Assembly (NCBI GenBank): GCA_902798365.1 | Contig: CADBWP010000020.1 | Coordinates: 16,169 to 80,168, forward strand | Length of the DNA: 64,000 nt | Direction of reading: 5' to 3' | Origin: an uncultured Ruminococcus sp. | Lineage (GTDB): Bacteria > Bacillota > Clostridia > Oscillospirales > Acutalibacteraceae | In this document: piece by piece, positions 35,171 through 44,078 of the stretch | Layout of the letters: each line of letters opens with the position of its first letter | Numbering within the stretch: the first letter of the stretch is position 1 | The notes under the pieces: model-generated | What the model was told of the DNA's origin: nothing | The model's database searches: none | Seen by the model: the letters and a program-made list of their open reading frames with translations, nothing else | Position numbers and translations under genes: made by a program

Positions 35171-38100
35171 ATGGATTCAATCGTAAAGAAACTATCCGAA
35201 ACAATCAAAGCATATCCCGACACAACCGCAATTATCGATCAGGGCGAGAACAACGAGTTCACCTATGCGGGGTTCGGCGAGTACGCGTCAAAAATCGCCG
35301 CCAAGCTTGTGCGTCTCGGTGTGGGACGCGGCGATTTTGTGATGATCATGCTCTCCAGAGACAAAAGATACATCGCGGCAATGTTTGCGGCGTGGCTCGC
35401 GGGCGCGGGCTTTGCTCCGCTTTCTCCAACCTATCCGCCCGAAAGAATAGAATATATCAAGGGTGACTGCAAGGCAAAGGCGGTCATTGACGACCGCTTT
35501 CTGCGCGGAATAGAAAGGGAAGAGCCTTTGTCCGAAACAATAATCCCCGATCCCGCCGATCCCGCCATTCTTATCTATACCTCGGGCTCCACGGGCAACC
35601 CCAAGGGCGTGCTGCACTCTCACCGCAGCATCACCGATTCGGTGTTCCGCTACATGGAATACTCCGATACTCCCGTCGGCTTCAGGGCTGCCATAGGCGC
35701 GCCGTTCACCTTTGTCGCCTCGGTTCAGGGCGTGTTTGCTCCGCTGTGCCTTGCAAACACCACCATCCTTGTTCCCTACGAGGCTATGCGCGATCCCGTG
35801 CTTTTGGCCCCTAAAATGCTCAAGGTGTTCCGTCCCAAGGGCAGCTCGCTCCAAGTGGTTTCAACGGGAAGCGAGCGCGTCAGCAACACCTACAGCAAAG
35901 ACTTCAAAATACAGGTGGCTTACGGACAGACCGAATCCGCGGGCGCTGTTATGATGTTTGAGATAGACAAGAGCTATGACAACACGCCCATAGGAAAGCC
36001 CATAGGAAACGTAAAGGCGTATCTGCTCGACGAAAACGGAAGCCCCGCCGAGGAGGGCGAGATATGCCTTGCAGGATATTTTGCCGACGGCTACCTCAAC
36101 CTTCCCGAGCAGACCGCAAAGACCTTTGCCGACAACCCCTTCAGGGAGCAGGACGGTTATCCCAAGCTGCTTCACACGGGCGACATAGGCAGGCTCGACG
36201 CCAACGGAAACTACATCTACCTCAACCGCAGAGTCTGGATGGTAAAAATCAACGGTCAGCGTGTTGAGCCCGGAGAAATAGAGACCATAATAAAAAACAC
36301 CGACGGCATTTTTGACGCGGCTGTAAAGGACTTCAAAAACCGCTACGGACAGGTGTATATCGTCGCGTACTATGTTGAGCGCGAGCCCGTTGAGGCAGAG
36401 GATATAAGACAGGCTATAGCCAAAAAGCTGCCGTCCTATATGATACCCTCGTTCTTTGTAAAGCTTGACAAGCTCCCGGTAAATGCCAACGGCAAGCTCG
36501 ACCGCAAGGCGCTTTCGGCTCCCGAGGCGGGCGAGTTCAAAAACGAATACTCCGCCCCCGAAACAGATATTCAAAAGGCGTTGTGCAGCGCCTTTGAAAA
36601 GATTCTGGGCGTTGAGCGCGTCGGAACGGACGACGACTTCTTTGCGCTGGGAGGCGACTCAATAAAAGCCGCAATGGCGGCAAGGGAATGTGAGCTGTAC
36701 TTTGTTTCAATAGCCGATATTTTCAAGGGAAAAACTCCGCGCGGAATCGAAAAAGAGCTTCTCAGAAGGGCAGCCGCGCACTCGGACGCCGAAAAGAAGG
36801 AAAAGCCCGGGCTTTATCCGCTCACCCCGTCCGAAAGAGGAATGTATATCGAGCAGAAGCTCAACGAGAGCTCTACGGTATATAACCTCAACATCGCGGT
36901 TAAGATAAAGGGCGCAGACGTTGATGCGCTTGTCGGGGCGCTTAAAAAGGTGTTTGCCGCCCACGAGGCGTTCCACTCCTATTACGGAGAGGAAAACGGT
37001 ATGCCCGTGCGCATACTTTCCGATGATCTTCCGGTAACCGAGGAAAAAACCGCGGCTTCCTTTGACGAGGTAAAGGCTGCCGCCGACGAATACTGCGAGC
37101 CGTTTGACCTTAACGCAGAGATCCCCGTAAGACCCTTTGCTTACGCTCTGCCCGACGGCTCCGCCCTGCACCTTGCCGTTCACCACATCGCGTTTGACGG
37201 CGGCTCGGCAGGAACCTTTATCCGCGAGCTTACCGACGCGCTTTTGGGTATGGACATACCCGAGGCAAGGGTGGATCTGTCCGACCTGTACAACAAGGCA
37301 GGGGACACGCAGGATGGTCTTGCGTTCTACCGCGAGCTGTTTGCCGACGGCGTTCCCGTAAACGAAATGCCGCTCAGAGGCAAAAGACCCAAGGTTCATC
37401 CGCTCTCAAACCGCGAGCTTACCTATACTCTCGACAGCAGCAGGCTCGATTCTGTCGGCAAGGCTGCGCGCGGCTTCGGGGTGACCGAATTTGAGCTGAT
37501 ATTCTCCGCTGTGGCAATGGCGCTTGCAAAATACACCGCATCCGACGACGTTGTGCTCGGCATTCCCACAAACATGCGTCCTCCGGGAGCGGACGACGTC
37601 ATAGGCATGTTCGTCAACACCGCTCCCGTGCGTATAAAGGTAGGCAGAGATTCCGCCCTTGCGGATTACATCGCAGGCGTAAGCAGCGCCGTGCGAGGTG
37701 CCACCTACGGCGCGTCGCTGCCCTTTGAGGACGTTGTGGCGGAGTTTGTAAAGCAGCGCGACGAAAGCCGCAACCCGATTTTTGACGTAAGCGTCAACTA
37801 TATGCACAAGCCCGAGGCGTTTGAGCGCGGCGGGCTCGAGATAACAATGTATTCTCCCCTGCAAAAAATGAGCCGCGACTTTGGCATAGTCATGCGGCGC
37901 GGAGAAAACGACCTGCGTATTCTTTTACAGTATTCCGACAGGCTGTTTGAGCCGCAGGTGGCGGAAAACTTTCTTGCGCAGATCATCGGCACGCTCAGCC
38001 TCATGCATGACCCGTCGGGGCTTGTAAGGGACGCAATGGCTTTGCCCGAGGCTCAACAAAACGCTCTCGAGGCGTTTGCCTCCGAGGCTCAAACCCGGGT

Positions 38101-41059
38101 TGAGCCCTGCCTGCTGCATCAGCTTTTGGAGCGTCAGGCAAAGGAAAACGCGGACAAAACCGCGCTTATCGCCGAGGACGAGACGCTCACCTACCGCGAG
38201 CTCAACGAGCAGGCTAACGCGGTAGCCAATTATCTCAAATCAAGGGGAGTAAAGCCGGGCGACAGCGTGGCTCTGCTGCTGCCCAGAAAAGCCTGCTTCT
38301 TTAAGTGCATGTTCGGCGTAAGCAAGGCGGGCGCGGCGTTTATCCCCTGCGACCCGCAGTACCCCGCCGACAGAATAAACCATATTATAACGGATTCGGG
38401 AGCTTCATACATCATCACCACCGGCGACAAAACGGCTGATTATCCCGCCGAAAAGGCGATCGACATAACGGATGCCGTCAGCGGCGGCGACACAAGCGAT
38501 CCCGGTGTTGTCATCGGCGACGAATCGCTCGCCTATATGATCTATACCTCGGGCTCCACCGGTAAGCCCAAGGGCGTAATGCTCACGCACAGGGGTATAT
38601 GCAACTACCTCGCTCCGCATCCTGCAAACCTGCATGTGTATGCGGTAAAGAACGAGGTCAACGTTTATCTTTCCGTAACCACGGTATCGTTTGACATGTC
38701 GTTCAAGGAGCACGCGGTGACGCTGTGCAACGGCAAAACGCTTGTCTTTGCAGGCGACGACCAGATGAACGATCCGCGCGAGCTTGCAAGGCTGATGGAG
38801 CAGCACGGGGTTGACTGCATCAACGCCACCCCGTCAAGGCTTGCGCAGTATATGGATCACGAACCGTTCAAAAATGCGCTTGCCGCGTGCAGGGTAATCA
38901 TGTCGGGCGGCGAGGGTTATCCGCTCTCTTTGCGCGACAGAATTAAAGAGGCGGCTCCCGACGCAAAAATAATCAACACCTACGGCCCCACCGAGATCAC
39001 GGTGTCCTGCAACGCCGCTCTCATAAACGACGCCCGGTACATCTCGGTAGGCAGACCGCTGCTCAACTGTAAGGAATACATCGTCGATAAGTTCGGCGAC
39101 ATCGCGCCCTACGGCGTTGTGGGCGAGCTGTACATCGGCGGAACGGGCGTTGCCGTGGGCTATAAAAACCTCGACGAAATGACCGCCGAAAAGTTTGTCA
39201 GCTTCGGCGGCGAAAGAATGTACCGCTCGGGCGACTATGCCAAGTGGGACAGCAGCGGCAACGTGGTTATCTTCGGCAGGCTCGACAACCAGGTAAAGCT
39301 GCGCGGACTCAGAATAGAGCTTGGCGAGATCGAGGGTCTTATAGAGGCTCAGCCGCACATAAAAAAGGCGGCTGTCGTGATTCGCAAGATCAACAACCAG
39401 GACAACCTGTGCGCGTACTTCACAGCCGACACGGATATAGACATCGAAGAGCTGCGCGCCGAGCTGAAAAAGAGCCTTACGCACTACATGGTGCCCACGG
39501 CATATCTGCAAATGAACGAAATGCCGATGACCGCCAACGGCAAGACCGACGTCAAGGCGCTGCCCGAGCCCGTACCCGTTTCGCTGGGAGAATACGTCGC
39601 TCCGGCAAACGAGGCAGAGGAATTTTTCTGCGAGGCGTTCAAGGACACCCTTAAGCTCGACAAGGTTGGAGCCACCGACAATTTCTTCGAGATCGGCGGA
39701 ACGTCGCTCATAGTAACATCCGTCGTGCTTGCGGCGTCCGAAAAGGGCTATCAGATAACCTACGGCGACGTTTTCAAATGCTCAACGCCTCGCGCTCTGG
39801 CAGAGCTGCTGGGCAAGGGCGCCGAGATCGAGGAAACGGGCAAGCTGTTTGACTTTGATGACTACGATTACACCAAAATAAACGCTTTGCTCGCCCAAAA
39901 CACGGTAGAGTCGTTCCGCTCGGGAGAGCAGCGTCCCCTCGGAAATATCATGCTGACCGGCGCAACAGGCTATATGGGCGCTCACCTGCTTGCCCAGTAT
40001 CTTACCGAGGAAAGCGGAACGGCGTACTGCATGATCCGCAAGGGACGCTACAAGACCGCAAAGGAAAGACTCAAAAATATGATGTTCTATTACTTTGGCA
40101 CGCGCTTTACCGAGGATATGGACTCGCGTGTCGAGGTGATGAACGGCGACGTGACCGATTACGGCTGCTTTGAGCAGTTTGAAGGCCTGCCCATAGACAC
40201 CGTGTTCAACTGCGCGGCAAACGTAAAGCATTTTTCAAGCGGCACCGACATCGAGGACATTAACGTGGGCGGAGCGGTCAACTGCATCACGCTTTGCAAA
40301 AAGCTGGGCGCAAGGCTTATCCACTTCTCCACCGTTTCGGTGGCGGGCACAACGGGCGACGTTTCGGCGCTTGCCAAGCCGGCGCTCGACGAGCAGACCC
40401 TCTACTACGGTCAGACGCTCGACAACAAATACACCTCCTCAAAGCTGATGGGCGAGAGAAAGGTGCTTGAGGCGGCGGCAGAGGACGGACTCGACGCCAA
40501 GATAATCCGCGTGGGCACCCTCGCTGCAAGAGAATCAGACGGAGAGTTTCAGATAAACTTCCTCACAAACAACTTTATGGGAAGGCTCCGCTCCTACGGC
40601 ATACTCGGCTGCTTCCCGTATGCAATGCTTGAAAACCCGGTGTGTATGGGTCCCATCGACACCTCCTGCCGCGCCTTTCTAAAGCTGTCGCGCACACCCG
40701 GAGAATGTCGCGTGTTCAATGCGGTCAACAACCACACCCTGCCGCTGGGCGACATCATCCGCGAGATGAACAAGTGCGGAATGAACATACGCATGGTAGA
40801 GTACGACGAGTTTACAAGCGCGCTTCACGAGGCTCAGAAGGATCCCGACAAGGCGGCTATCCTGTCAAGCATGACGGCGTATATGAACACCGCCCACGGC
40901 AAAAAGGTGACCGCTCTGCCGTTCGATTCCCACTACACCACGCAGATTCTGGCGAGGATGGGCTTCTTCTGGAACGCCAGCAACGAAAAGTACGTCAGCC
41001 ACTTCATAAACGCGCTTAAGGGCTTTATGTTCTTCAGCGAAGACAACCTGATGAGGTAG
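35171..41059 (+). CDS. Nonribosomal peptide synthetase, A-PCP-C-A-PCP-reductase
   Basis: About 1,962 residues. First adenylation domain with YTSGSTGNPKGV (about 136); first carrier domain ALGGDSIKA (about 493); condensation domain with intact HHIAFDG (about 670); second adenylation domain with YTSGSTGKPKGV (about 1125) and NTYGPTEITVS; second carrier EIGGTSLI (about 1509); and a terminal thioester reductase with TGATGYMG (about 1596) and catalytic YTSSK (about 1754). The first A domain has FVAS where amino-acid A domains have FDxS, so the amino-binding Asp is missing; the second keeps it (FDMSFKE). Reductive release predicts an aldehyde or alcohol. ATG 35171 is chosen since AAGGA lies 9 bases upstream; ATG 35162, in the ATGA overlap, abuts it. 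Confidence 0.92.
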   Translation: MDSIVKKLSETIKAYPDTTAIIDQGENNEFTYAGFGEYASKIAAKLVRLGVGRGDFVMIMLSRDKRYIAAMFAAWLAGAGFAPLSPTYPPERIEYIKGDCKAKAVIDDRFLRGIEREEPLSETIIPDPADPAILIYTSGSTGNPKGVLHSHRSITDSVFRYMEYSDTPVGFRAAIGAPFTFVASVQGVFAPLCLANTTILVPYEAMRDPVLLAPKMLKVFRPKGSSLQVVSTGSERVSNTYSKDFKIQVAYGQTESAGAVMMFEIDKSYDNTPIGKPIGNVKAYLLDENGSPAEEGEICLAGYFADGYLNLPEQTAKTFADNPFREQDGYPKLLHTGDIGRLDANGNYIYLNRRVWMVKINGQRVEPGEIETIIKNTDGIFDAAVKDFKNRYGQVYIVAYYVEREPVEAEDIRQAIAKKLPSYMIPSFFVKLDKLPVNANGKLDRKALSAPEAGEFKNEYSAPETDIQKALCSAFEKILGVERVGTDDDFFALGGDSIKAAMAARECELYFVSIADIFKGKTPRGIEKELLRRAAAHSDAEKKEKPGLYPLTPSERGMYIEQKLNESSTVYNLNIAVKIKGADVDALVGALKKVFAAHEAFHSYYGEENGMPVRILSDDLPVTEEKTAASFDEVKAAADEYCEPFDLNAEIPVRPFAYALPDGSALHLAVHHIAFDGGSAGTFIRELTDALLGMDIPEARVDLSDLYNKAGDTQDGLAFYRELFADGVPVNEMPLRGKRPKVHPLSNRELTYTLDSSRLDSVGKAARGFGVTEFELIFSAVAMALAKYTASDDVVLGIPTNMRPPGADDVIGMFVNTAPVRIKVGRDSALADYIAGVSSAVRGATYGASLPFEDVVAEFVKQRDESRNPIFDVSVNYMHKPEAFERGGLEITMYSPLQKMSRDFGIVMRRGENDLRILLQYSDRLFEPQVAENFLAQIIGTLSLMHDPSGLVRDAMALPEAQQNALEAFASEAQTRVEPCLLHQLLERQAKENADKTALIAEDETLTYRELNEQANAVANYLKSRGVKPGDSVALLLPRKACFFKCMFGVSKAGAAFIPCDPQYPADRINHIITDSGASYIITTGDKTADYPAEKAIDITDAVSGGDTSDPGVVIGDESLAYMIYTSGSTGKPKGVMLTHRGICNYLAPHPANLHVYAVKNEVNVYLSVTTVSFDMSFKEHAVTLCNGKTLVFAGDDQMNDPRELARLMEQHGVDCINATPSRLAQYMDHEPFKNALAACRVIMSGGEGYPLSLRDRIKEAAPDAKIINTYGPTEITVSCNAALINDARYISVGRPLLNCKEYIVDKFGDIAPYGVVGELYIGGTGVAVGYKNLDEMTAEKFVSFGGERMYRSGDYAKWDSSGNVVIFGRLDNQVKLRGLRIELGEIEGLIEAQPHIKKAAVVIRKINNQDNLCAYFTADTDIDIEELRAELKKSLTHYMVPTAYLQMNEMPMTANGKTDVKALPEPVPVSLGEYVAPANEAEEFFCEAFKDTLKLDKVGATDNFFEIGGTSLIVTSVVLAASEKGYQITYGDVFKCSTPRALAELLGKGAEIEETGKLFDFDDYDYTKINALLAQNTVESFRSGEQRPLGNIMLTGATGYMGAHLLAQYLTEESGTAYCMIRKGRYKTAKERLKNMMFYYFGTRFTEDMDSRVEVMNGDVTDYGCFEQFEGLPIDTVFNCAANVKHFSSGTDIEDINVGGAVNCITLCKKLGARLIHFSTVSVAGTTGDVSALAKPALDEQTLYYGQTLDNKYTSSKLMGERKVLEAAAEDGLDAKIIRVGTLAARESDGEFQINFLTNNFMGRLRSYGILGCFPYAMLENPVCMGPIDTSCRAFLKLSRTPGECRVFNAVNNHTLPLGDIIREMNKCGMNIRMVEYDEFTSALHEAQKDPDKAAILSSMTAYMNTAHGKKVTALPFDSHYTTQILARMGFFWNASNEKYVSHFINALKGFMFFSEDNLMR

Positions 41060-41065
41060 TAATAC

Positions 41066-41175
41066 ATTAAGGCAACACCGCACAAATCAAGGCGCACGGC
41101 TTGCTTGAATATTATTCCGTCAGCTTGCCCAAAAAATCTCGGCAAGGCGTCAGCCTTACCTCGAATTGCCTTAAT
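41066..41175. mobile_element. MITE-like element with 10-bp terminal inverted repeats
   Basis: A 110-bp non-coding segment bounded by ATTAAGGCAA (41066-41075) and its perfect inverse TTGCCTTAAT (41166-41175). AATAC stands at the left flank and again overlapping the right end, a possible target duplication. It has no open reading frame of its own and starts 6 bases after the NRPS stop codon. Confidence 0.6.
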
Positions 41176-41178
41176 ACA

Positions 41179-41210
41179 AAAACGCACAGGGGAGCTCCTC
41201 TGTGCGTTTT
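41179..41210. terminator. Bidirectional terminator between convergent NRPS and phosphatase genes
   Basis: A near-perfect palindrome, AAAACGCACAG..CTGTGCGTTTT with a GGGAGCTCCT centre, gives T-runs on both strands. It separates the NRPS operon (+) from the convergent SpoIIE-like gene (-). Confidence 0.9.
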
Positions 41211-41231
41211 ATGCTGTCGTTGTGTTGTTAC

Positions 41232-43178
41232 TTAGGATTTATCGTCCTCATATGCTTTGGTTATTCTCAGGATATTTTTGCCGTCCCGTCTTTCGTACGA
41301 ATAATCATCCGCAAGAGAGAAGGTGAGGTAGCGTCCCAGACCGCCCACCGCGTTGTCTATGTCATAGTCCTCTATTTTGATCACGTCGCTTGTAGGGTCA
41401 AACGGCACGCCGCTGTCGGCAAAGGTAAGGGTCACCTTCCGCGCGTTGTATTCTATGGTGACATCTGCGGTACCGCTGCCGCCGGGGTAGGCGTAGGAGC
41501 AGATGTTGACAAACATTTCCTCTGCAATAAGCCTCAGATACGCTTCGGTGTTTTTTGGCAGGTCAAGCCGCACGATCGCCTCCGAAAGCTCCGCAAGCCT
41601 TTCGGGCTTTGCCTCAAGGCGCAGCTCCACCCGCCGCATTTCGGGTATCCTCAGCGTAAGCATGGTTATATCGTCGGACTGCTCGGCTCCCTTTGCGTGC
41701 TCCTCAAGGCTGCTCAGCACGGCGCTCACGGCGTCCGCGTTTGTCTGACCTGTCAGTCCGTTCAGCACAGCCTCAAGCGCCTCCTCGCCGAAAAGACGGT
41801 TGTTAACGCTTTTTGCCTCGGTCACGCCGTCTGTATAAAGAAACAGCAGGTCTCCGGGCTTTAACGCCGCCACATGCTCGGGATAGCTTTGGTTTTCAAA
41901 TATGCCTGCCGCCATGCCCTGTTTTCCGTTCAGCACGGTCAGCCTGTCCGACACTATATACGGATAGTTGTGGCCTGCGTTTGAATATCTGAGCATTCCG
42001 GTCACGGGGTCATAGATCGCCACAAAGGTAGTGATAAACAGCATGTTGGGGTTGTGCGCGGCAAGGTGGTTGTTGTATTCATACAGTATTTTTCCGGGGC
42101 TCATGCCCGACTCGGCATATTGGTGCAGCAGGGTGACCGCGCGCGACATAAACAGCGCCGCCGATATTCCCTTGCCCGAAACGTCGGCAATAATGACGCA
42201 TATTTTTCCGTCGGACAACACCTGCCAGTCGTACAGGTCGCCGCCTACAAGCTTTGCCGGCAGCATATATGCCTTGACCGAGGCTGTCTCATTTTCAAAT
42301 CCCGTTGGCTCCAGCAGCCCCATCTGAATATCGCGTGCAATGCTAAGCTCTGCGTTCTGACGGTTCAGCTCGTTGAGCTCGCTTAAATAGCGGTCGATCT
42401 CCTCCGCCATAAGGTTGAAGGAGCCTGCAATATCGGCAAATTCTCTGCTTCCGGTTATTTTCAGAGGCTTAAAGCCGCTTTTGCGCTCGTGAACAAAGCT
42501 GCTCATTTTTTGGCTTACGGTCTGGGCGGGGTGCGATACCAGGCGGCGTATTATCACGGCAAAAATCATTACCACCAACGCCGAGAAGAAAACGGTGAGC
42601 AGCGCGGTATAGTTAAAGTCGCGGGACATATCACTCATTACGTCTGATACAGACACCTCGGCGGCTATTATTTCATTGGGGTACTTCTCGGATGATCTTT
42701 TTAAATACAATATGATCGTGTCGTCAAAGCGGTTTGAAATATGGTCAACGGCATTAACGTTGTCGCCGTTCAGCGCGGCAAGTATATGCTCGTCAACGGC
42801 GTTCTGCACAACATACCCGATCGGTCTTTCCGAGATGAACTTCTGCGAGGCGTCCTTTCCCGTGCCTATGGCAAGGTATTTAACGGTGTTCTGCTCCGTA
42901 TCTACCTCAAGCGAGTAGATATAAGTAACATCAAGGTATTCGCACAGGGTCTTATATACCGTGCTTTCGACCTCGGCGTTTTCCTTATCGTGAAGGCTGC
43001 GGTCGCCGAGTGTTTTGTCTGCAAGCATGGATACGTTTTGCAGGTCGTATATATAATGCTCGTAGGTGTTCTCGGAGATGTGTTTGTATGCGGCAAACAG
43101 CACAAAAACATCAGCTAAAATAACAAGCGGCAGAATAATAAGTATGGTAGCCCAAAAAACAGAAAGTCGCTTTTTCAT
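41232..43178 (-). CDS. Membrane SpoIIE/RsbU-type PP2C phosphatase with C-terminal HATPase domain
   Basis: 648 residues. One membrane helix (7-30), an extracellular CACHE-like sensor region (about 35-185), a second helix (about 192-215) and a HAMP-like linker (to about 268) lead to a PP2C/SpoIIE phosphatase domain. That has VGGDLYDW (about 314), IADVSGKGISAALFM, NAGHNYPY and LYTDGVTEA, then a GHKL/RsbW-like HATPase domain with EEMFVNICSYAYPGG (about 557). Such proteins dephosphorylate a STAS antagonist in partner-switching pathways in response to an external cue. A STAS gene lies at 47.8 kb. The gene is alone on the minus strand, between the two NRPS regions. Confidence 0.9.
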   Translation of the reverse strand: MKKRLSVFWATILIILPLVILADVFVLFAAYKHISENTYEHYIYDLQNVSMLADKTLGDRSLHDKENAEVESTVYKTLCEYLDVTYIYSLEVDTEQNTVKYLAIGTGKDASQKFISERPIGYVVQNAVDEHILAALNGDNVNAVDHISNRFDDTIILYLKRSSEKYPNEIIAAEVSVSDVMSDMSRDFNYTALLTVFFSALVVMIFAVIIRRLVSHPAQTVSQKMSSFVHERKSGFKPLKITGSREFADIAGSFNLMAEEIDRYLSELNELNRQNAELSIARDIQMGLLEPTGFENETASVKAYMLPAKLVGGDLYDWQVLSDGKICVIIADVSGKGISAALFMSRAVTLLHQYAESGMSPGKILYEYNNHLAAHNPNMLFITTFVAIYDPVTGMLRYSNAGHNYPYIVSDRLTVLNGKQGMAAGIFENQSYPEHVAALKPGDLLFLYTDGVTEAKSVNNRLFGEEALEAVLNGLTGQTNADAVSAVLSSLEEHAKGAEQSDDITMLTLRIPEMRRVELRLEAKPERLAELSEAIVRLDLPKNTEAYLRLIAEEMFVNICSYAYPGGSGTADVTIEYNARKVTLTFADSGVPFDPTSDVIKIEDYDIDNAVGGLGRYLTFSLADDYSYERRDGKNILRITKAYEDDKS

Positions 43179-43318
43179 ATCGTTCTCCTTAACAGCCGTC
43201 GCAGGTGCGGATCATCATTTTACAATGCTATTATACATCATTTTTCGGCAAAAGTCATCACCGTCGGGAATTTTTTGTATTTTGCTCTCAAATCCGCTTC
43301 TCAGGCGCTTTTTTATGC
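43179..43318. other. Divergent intergenic region
   Basis: This AT-rich stretch separates the divergently transcribed phosphatase and membrane-protein genes. On the minus strand a TATAAT is present around 43230-43235 without a good -35, so the phosphatase promoter is uncertain. Confidence 0.4.
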
Positions 43319-43347
43319 TTGAAAAATAAGTATCTCTGTGATATAAT
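43319..43347 (+). promoter_or_regulatory. Promoter of the signalling/NRPS2 operon
   Basis: TTGAAA (43319-43324) and TATAAT (43342-43347) with a 17-base spacer, about 48 bases before the first gene. Confidence 0.8.
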
Positions 43348-43394
43348 AGCTTGGTATAATGTAAAATAGGCGATTAGTACGTTGAGGAATACGA

Positions 43395-44078
43395 ATGAGA
43401 TATATAAACACGAAAAACGGCATCAAAAAAATACTTGCCGGGCAGTTTTTTATGGTGATCGCGGCGGTGCTGTTAAGCGGCACGGCGCTTTTGATCAGCA
43501 TCATTATGAACACGAGCATTGAGACCGAGGATATAAACCTGCCTATTCTGGGCACGCTCGGCATATTATCCTTCGGTTTTGTGTCGGTCATCGCCACGCT
43601 CACTTCGGCTGTTCTGTGCTTTTTAGGCTACACCCGCGCCGCAAAGGATGAGCCCGAGTTCAAAAAGGCGGTCGGCTGCACCATAGCTCTGGGTGCGCTG
43701 ACTGTTTTCGGCTCTGTTTTTAAGATACCCAACGGCACCCTATCCACGATTTTTTCGTCCGCAGGCACGATAGTGGAAATGTTCATAATCATTTTCTCTC
43801 TGTCCGGCATAGTAAACATTTCGGCAGGCTGCGATCGCACGGACATGGTTGACAGGGGAGACCGCTTGTTAAAAATAATGATCGCAACATATATCATATC
43901 GGCAATGGACGCTCTTGTCATAAGGATATTTGAGCTGTCCTCCCAGGCGAGGATCATCTCGGTGCTGTTCGGCACGGTCGATCTTATAATCAGCCTGATT
44001 CAGTATGTTTTGTATATTCTGTACCTGAAACAGTCCGTTAAAATGATTGAAGCGGTCAACGGGGAAAGCAATGAGTGA
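43395..44078 (+). CDS. Unrecognised six-helix membrane protein heading a signalling operon
   Basis: 227 residues with about six hydrophobic segments; paralogue of the protein at 17159-17830 (same helix spacing and shared motifs, see that entry). I do not recognise the family. It is the first gene of a run containing PP2C-HATPase, MATE-HATPase, STAS and NRPS genes, and its end overlaps the next start by 8 bases. This suggests it works with the signalling proteins, perhaps as a membrane sensor or scaffold; that is inference only. The region between the two central helices (SAGCDRTDMVDRG) is the most conserved part. Confidence 0.75.
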   Translation: MRYINTKNGIKKILAGQFFMVIAAVLLSGTALLISIIMNTSIETEDINLPILGTLGILSFGFVSVIATLTSAVLCFLGYTRAAKDEPEFKKAVGCTIALGALTVFGSVFKIPNGTLSTIFSSAGTIVEMFIIIFSLSGIVNISAGCDRTDMVDRGDRLLKIMIATYIISAMDALVIRIFELSSQARIISVLFGTVDLIISLIQYVLYILYLKQSVKMIEAVNGESNE

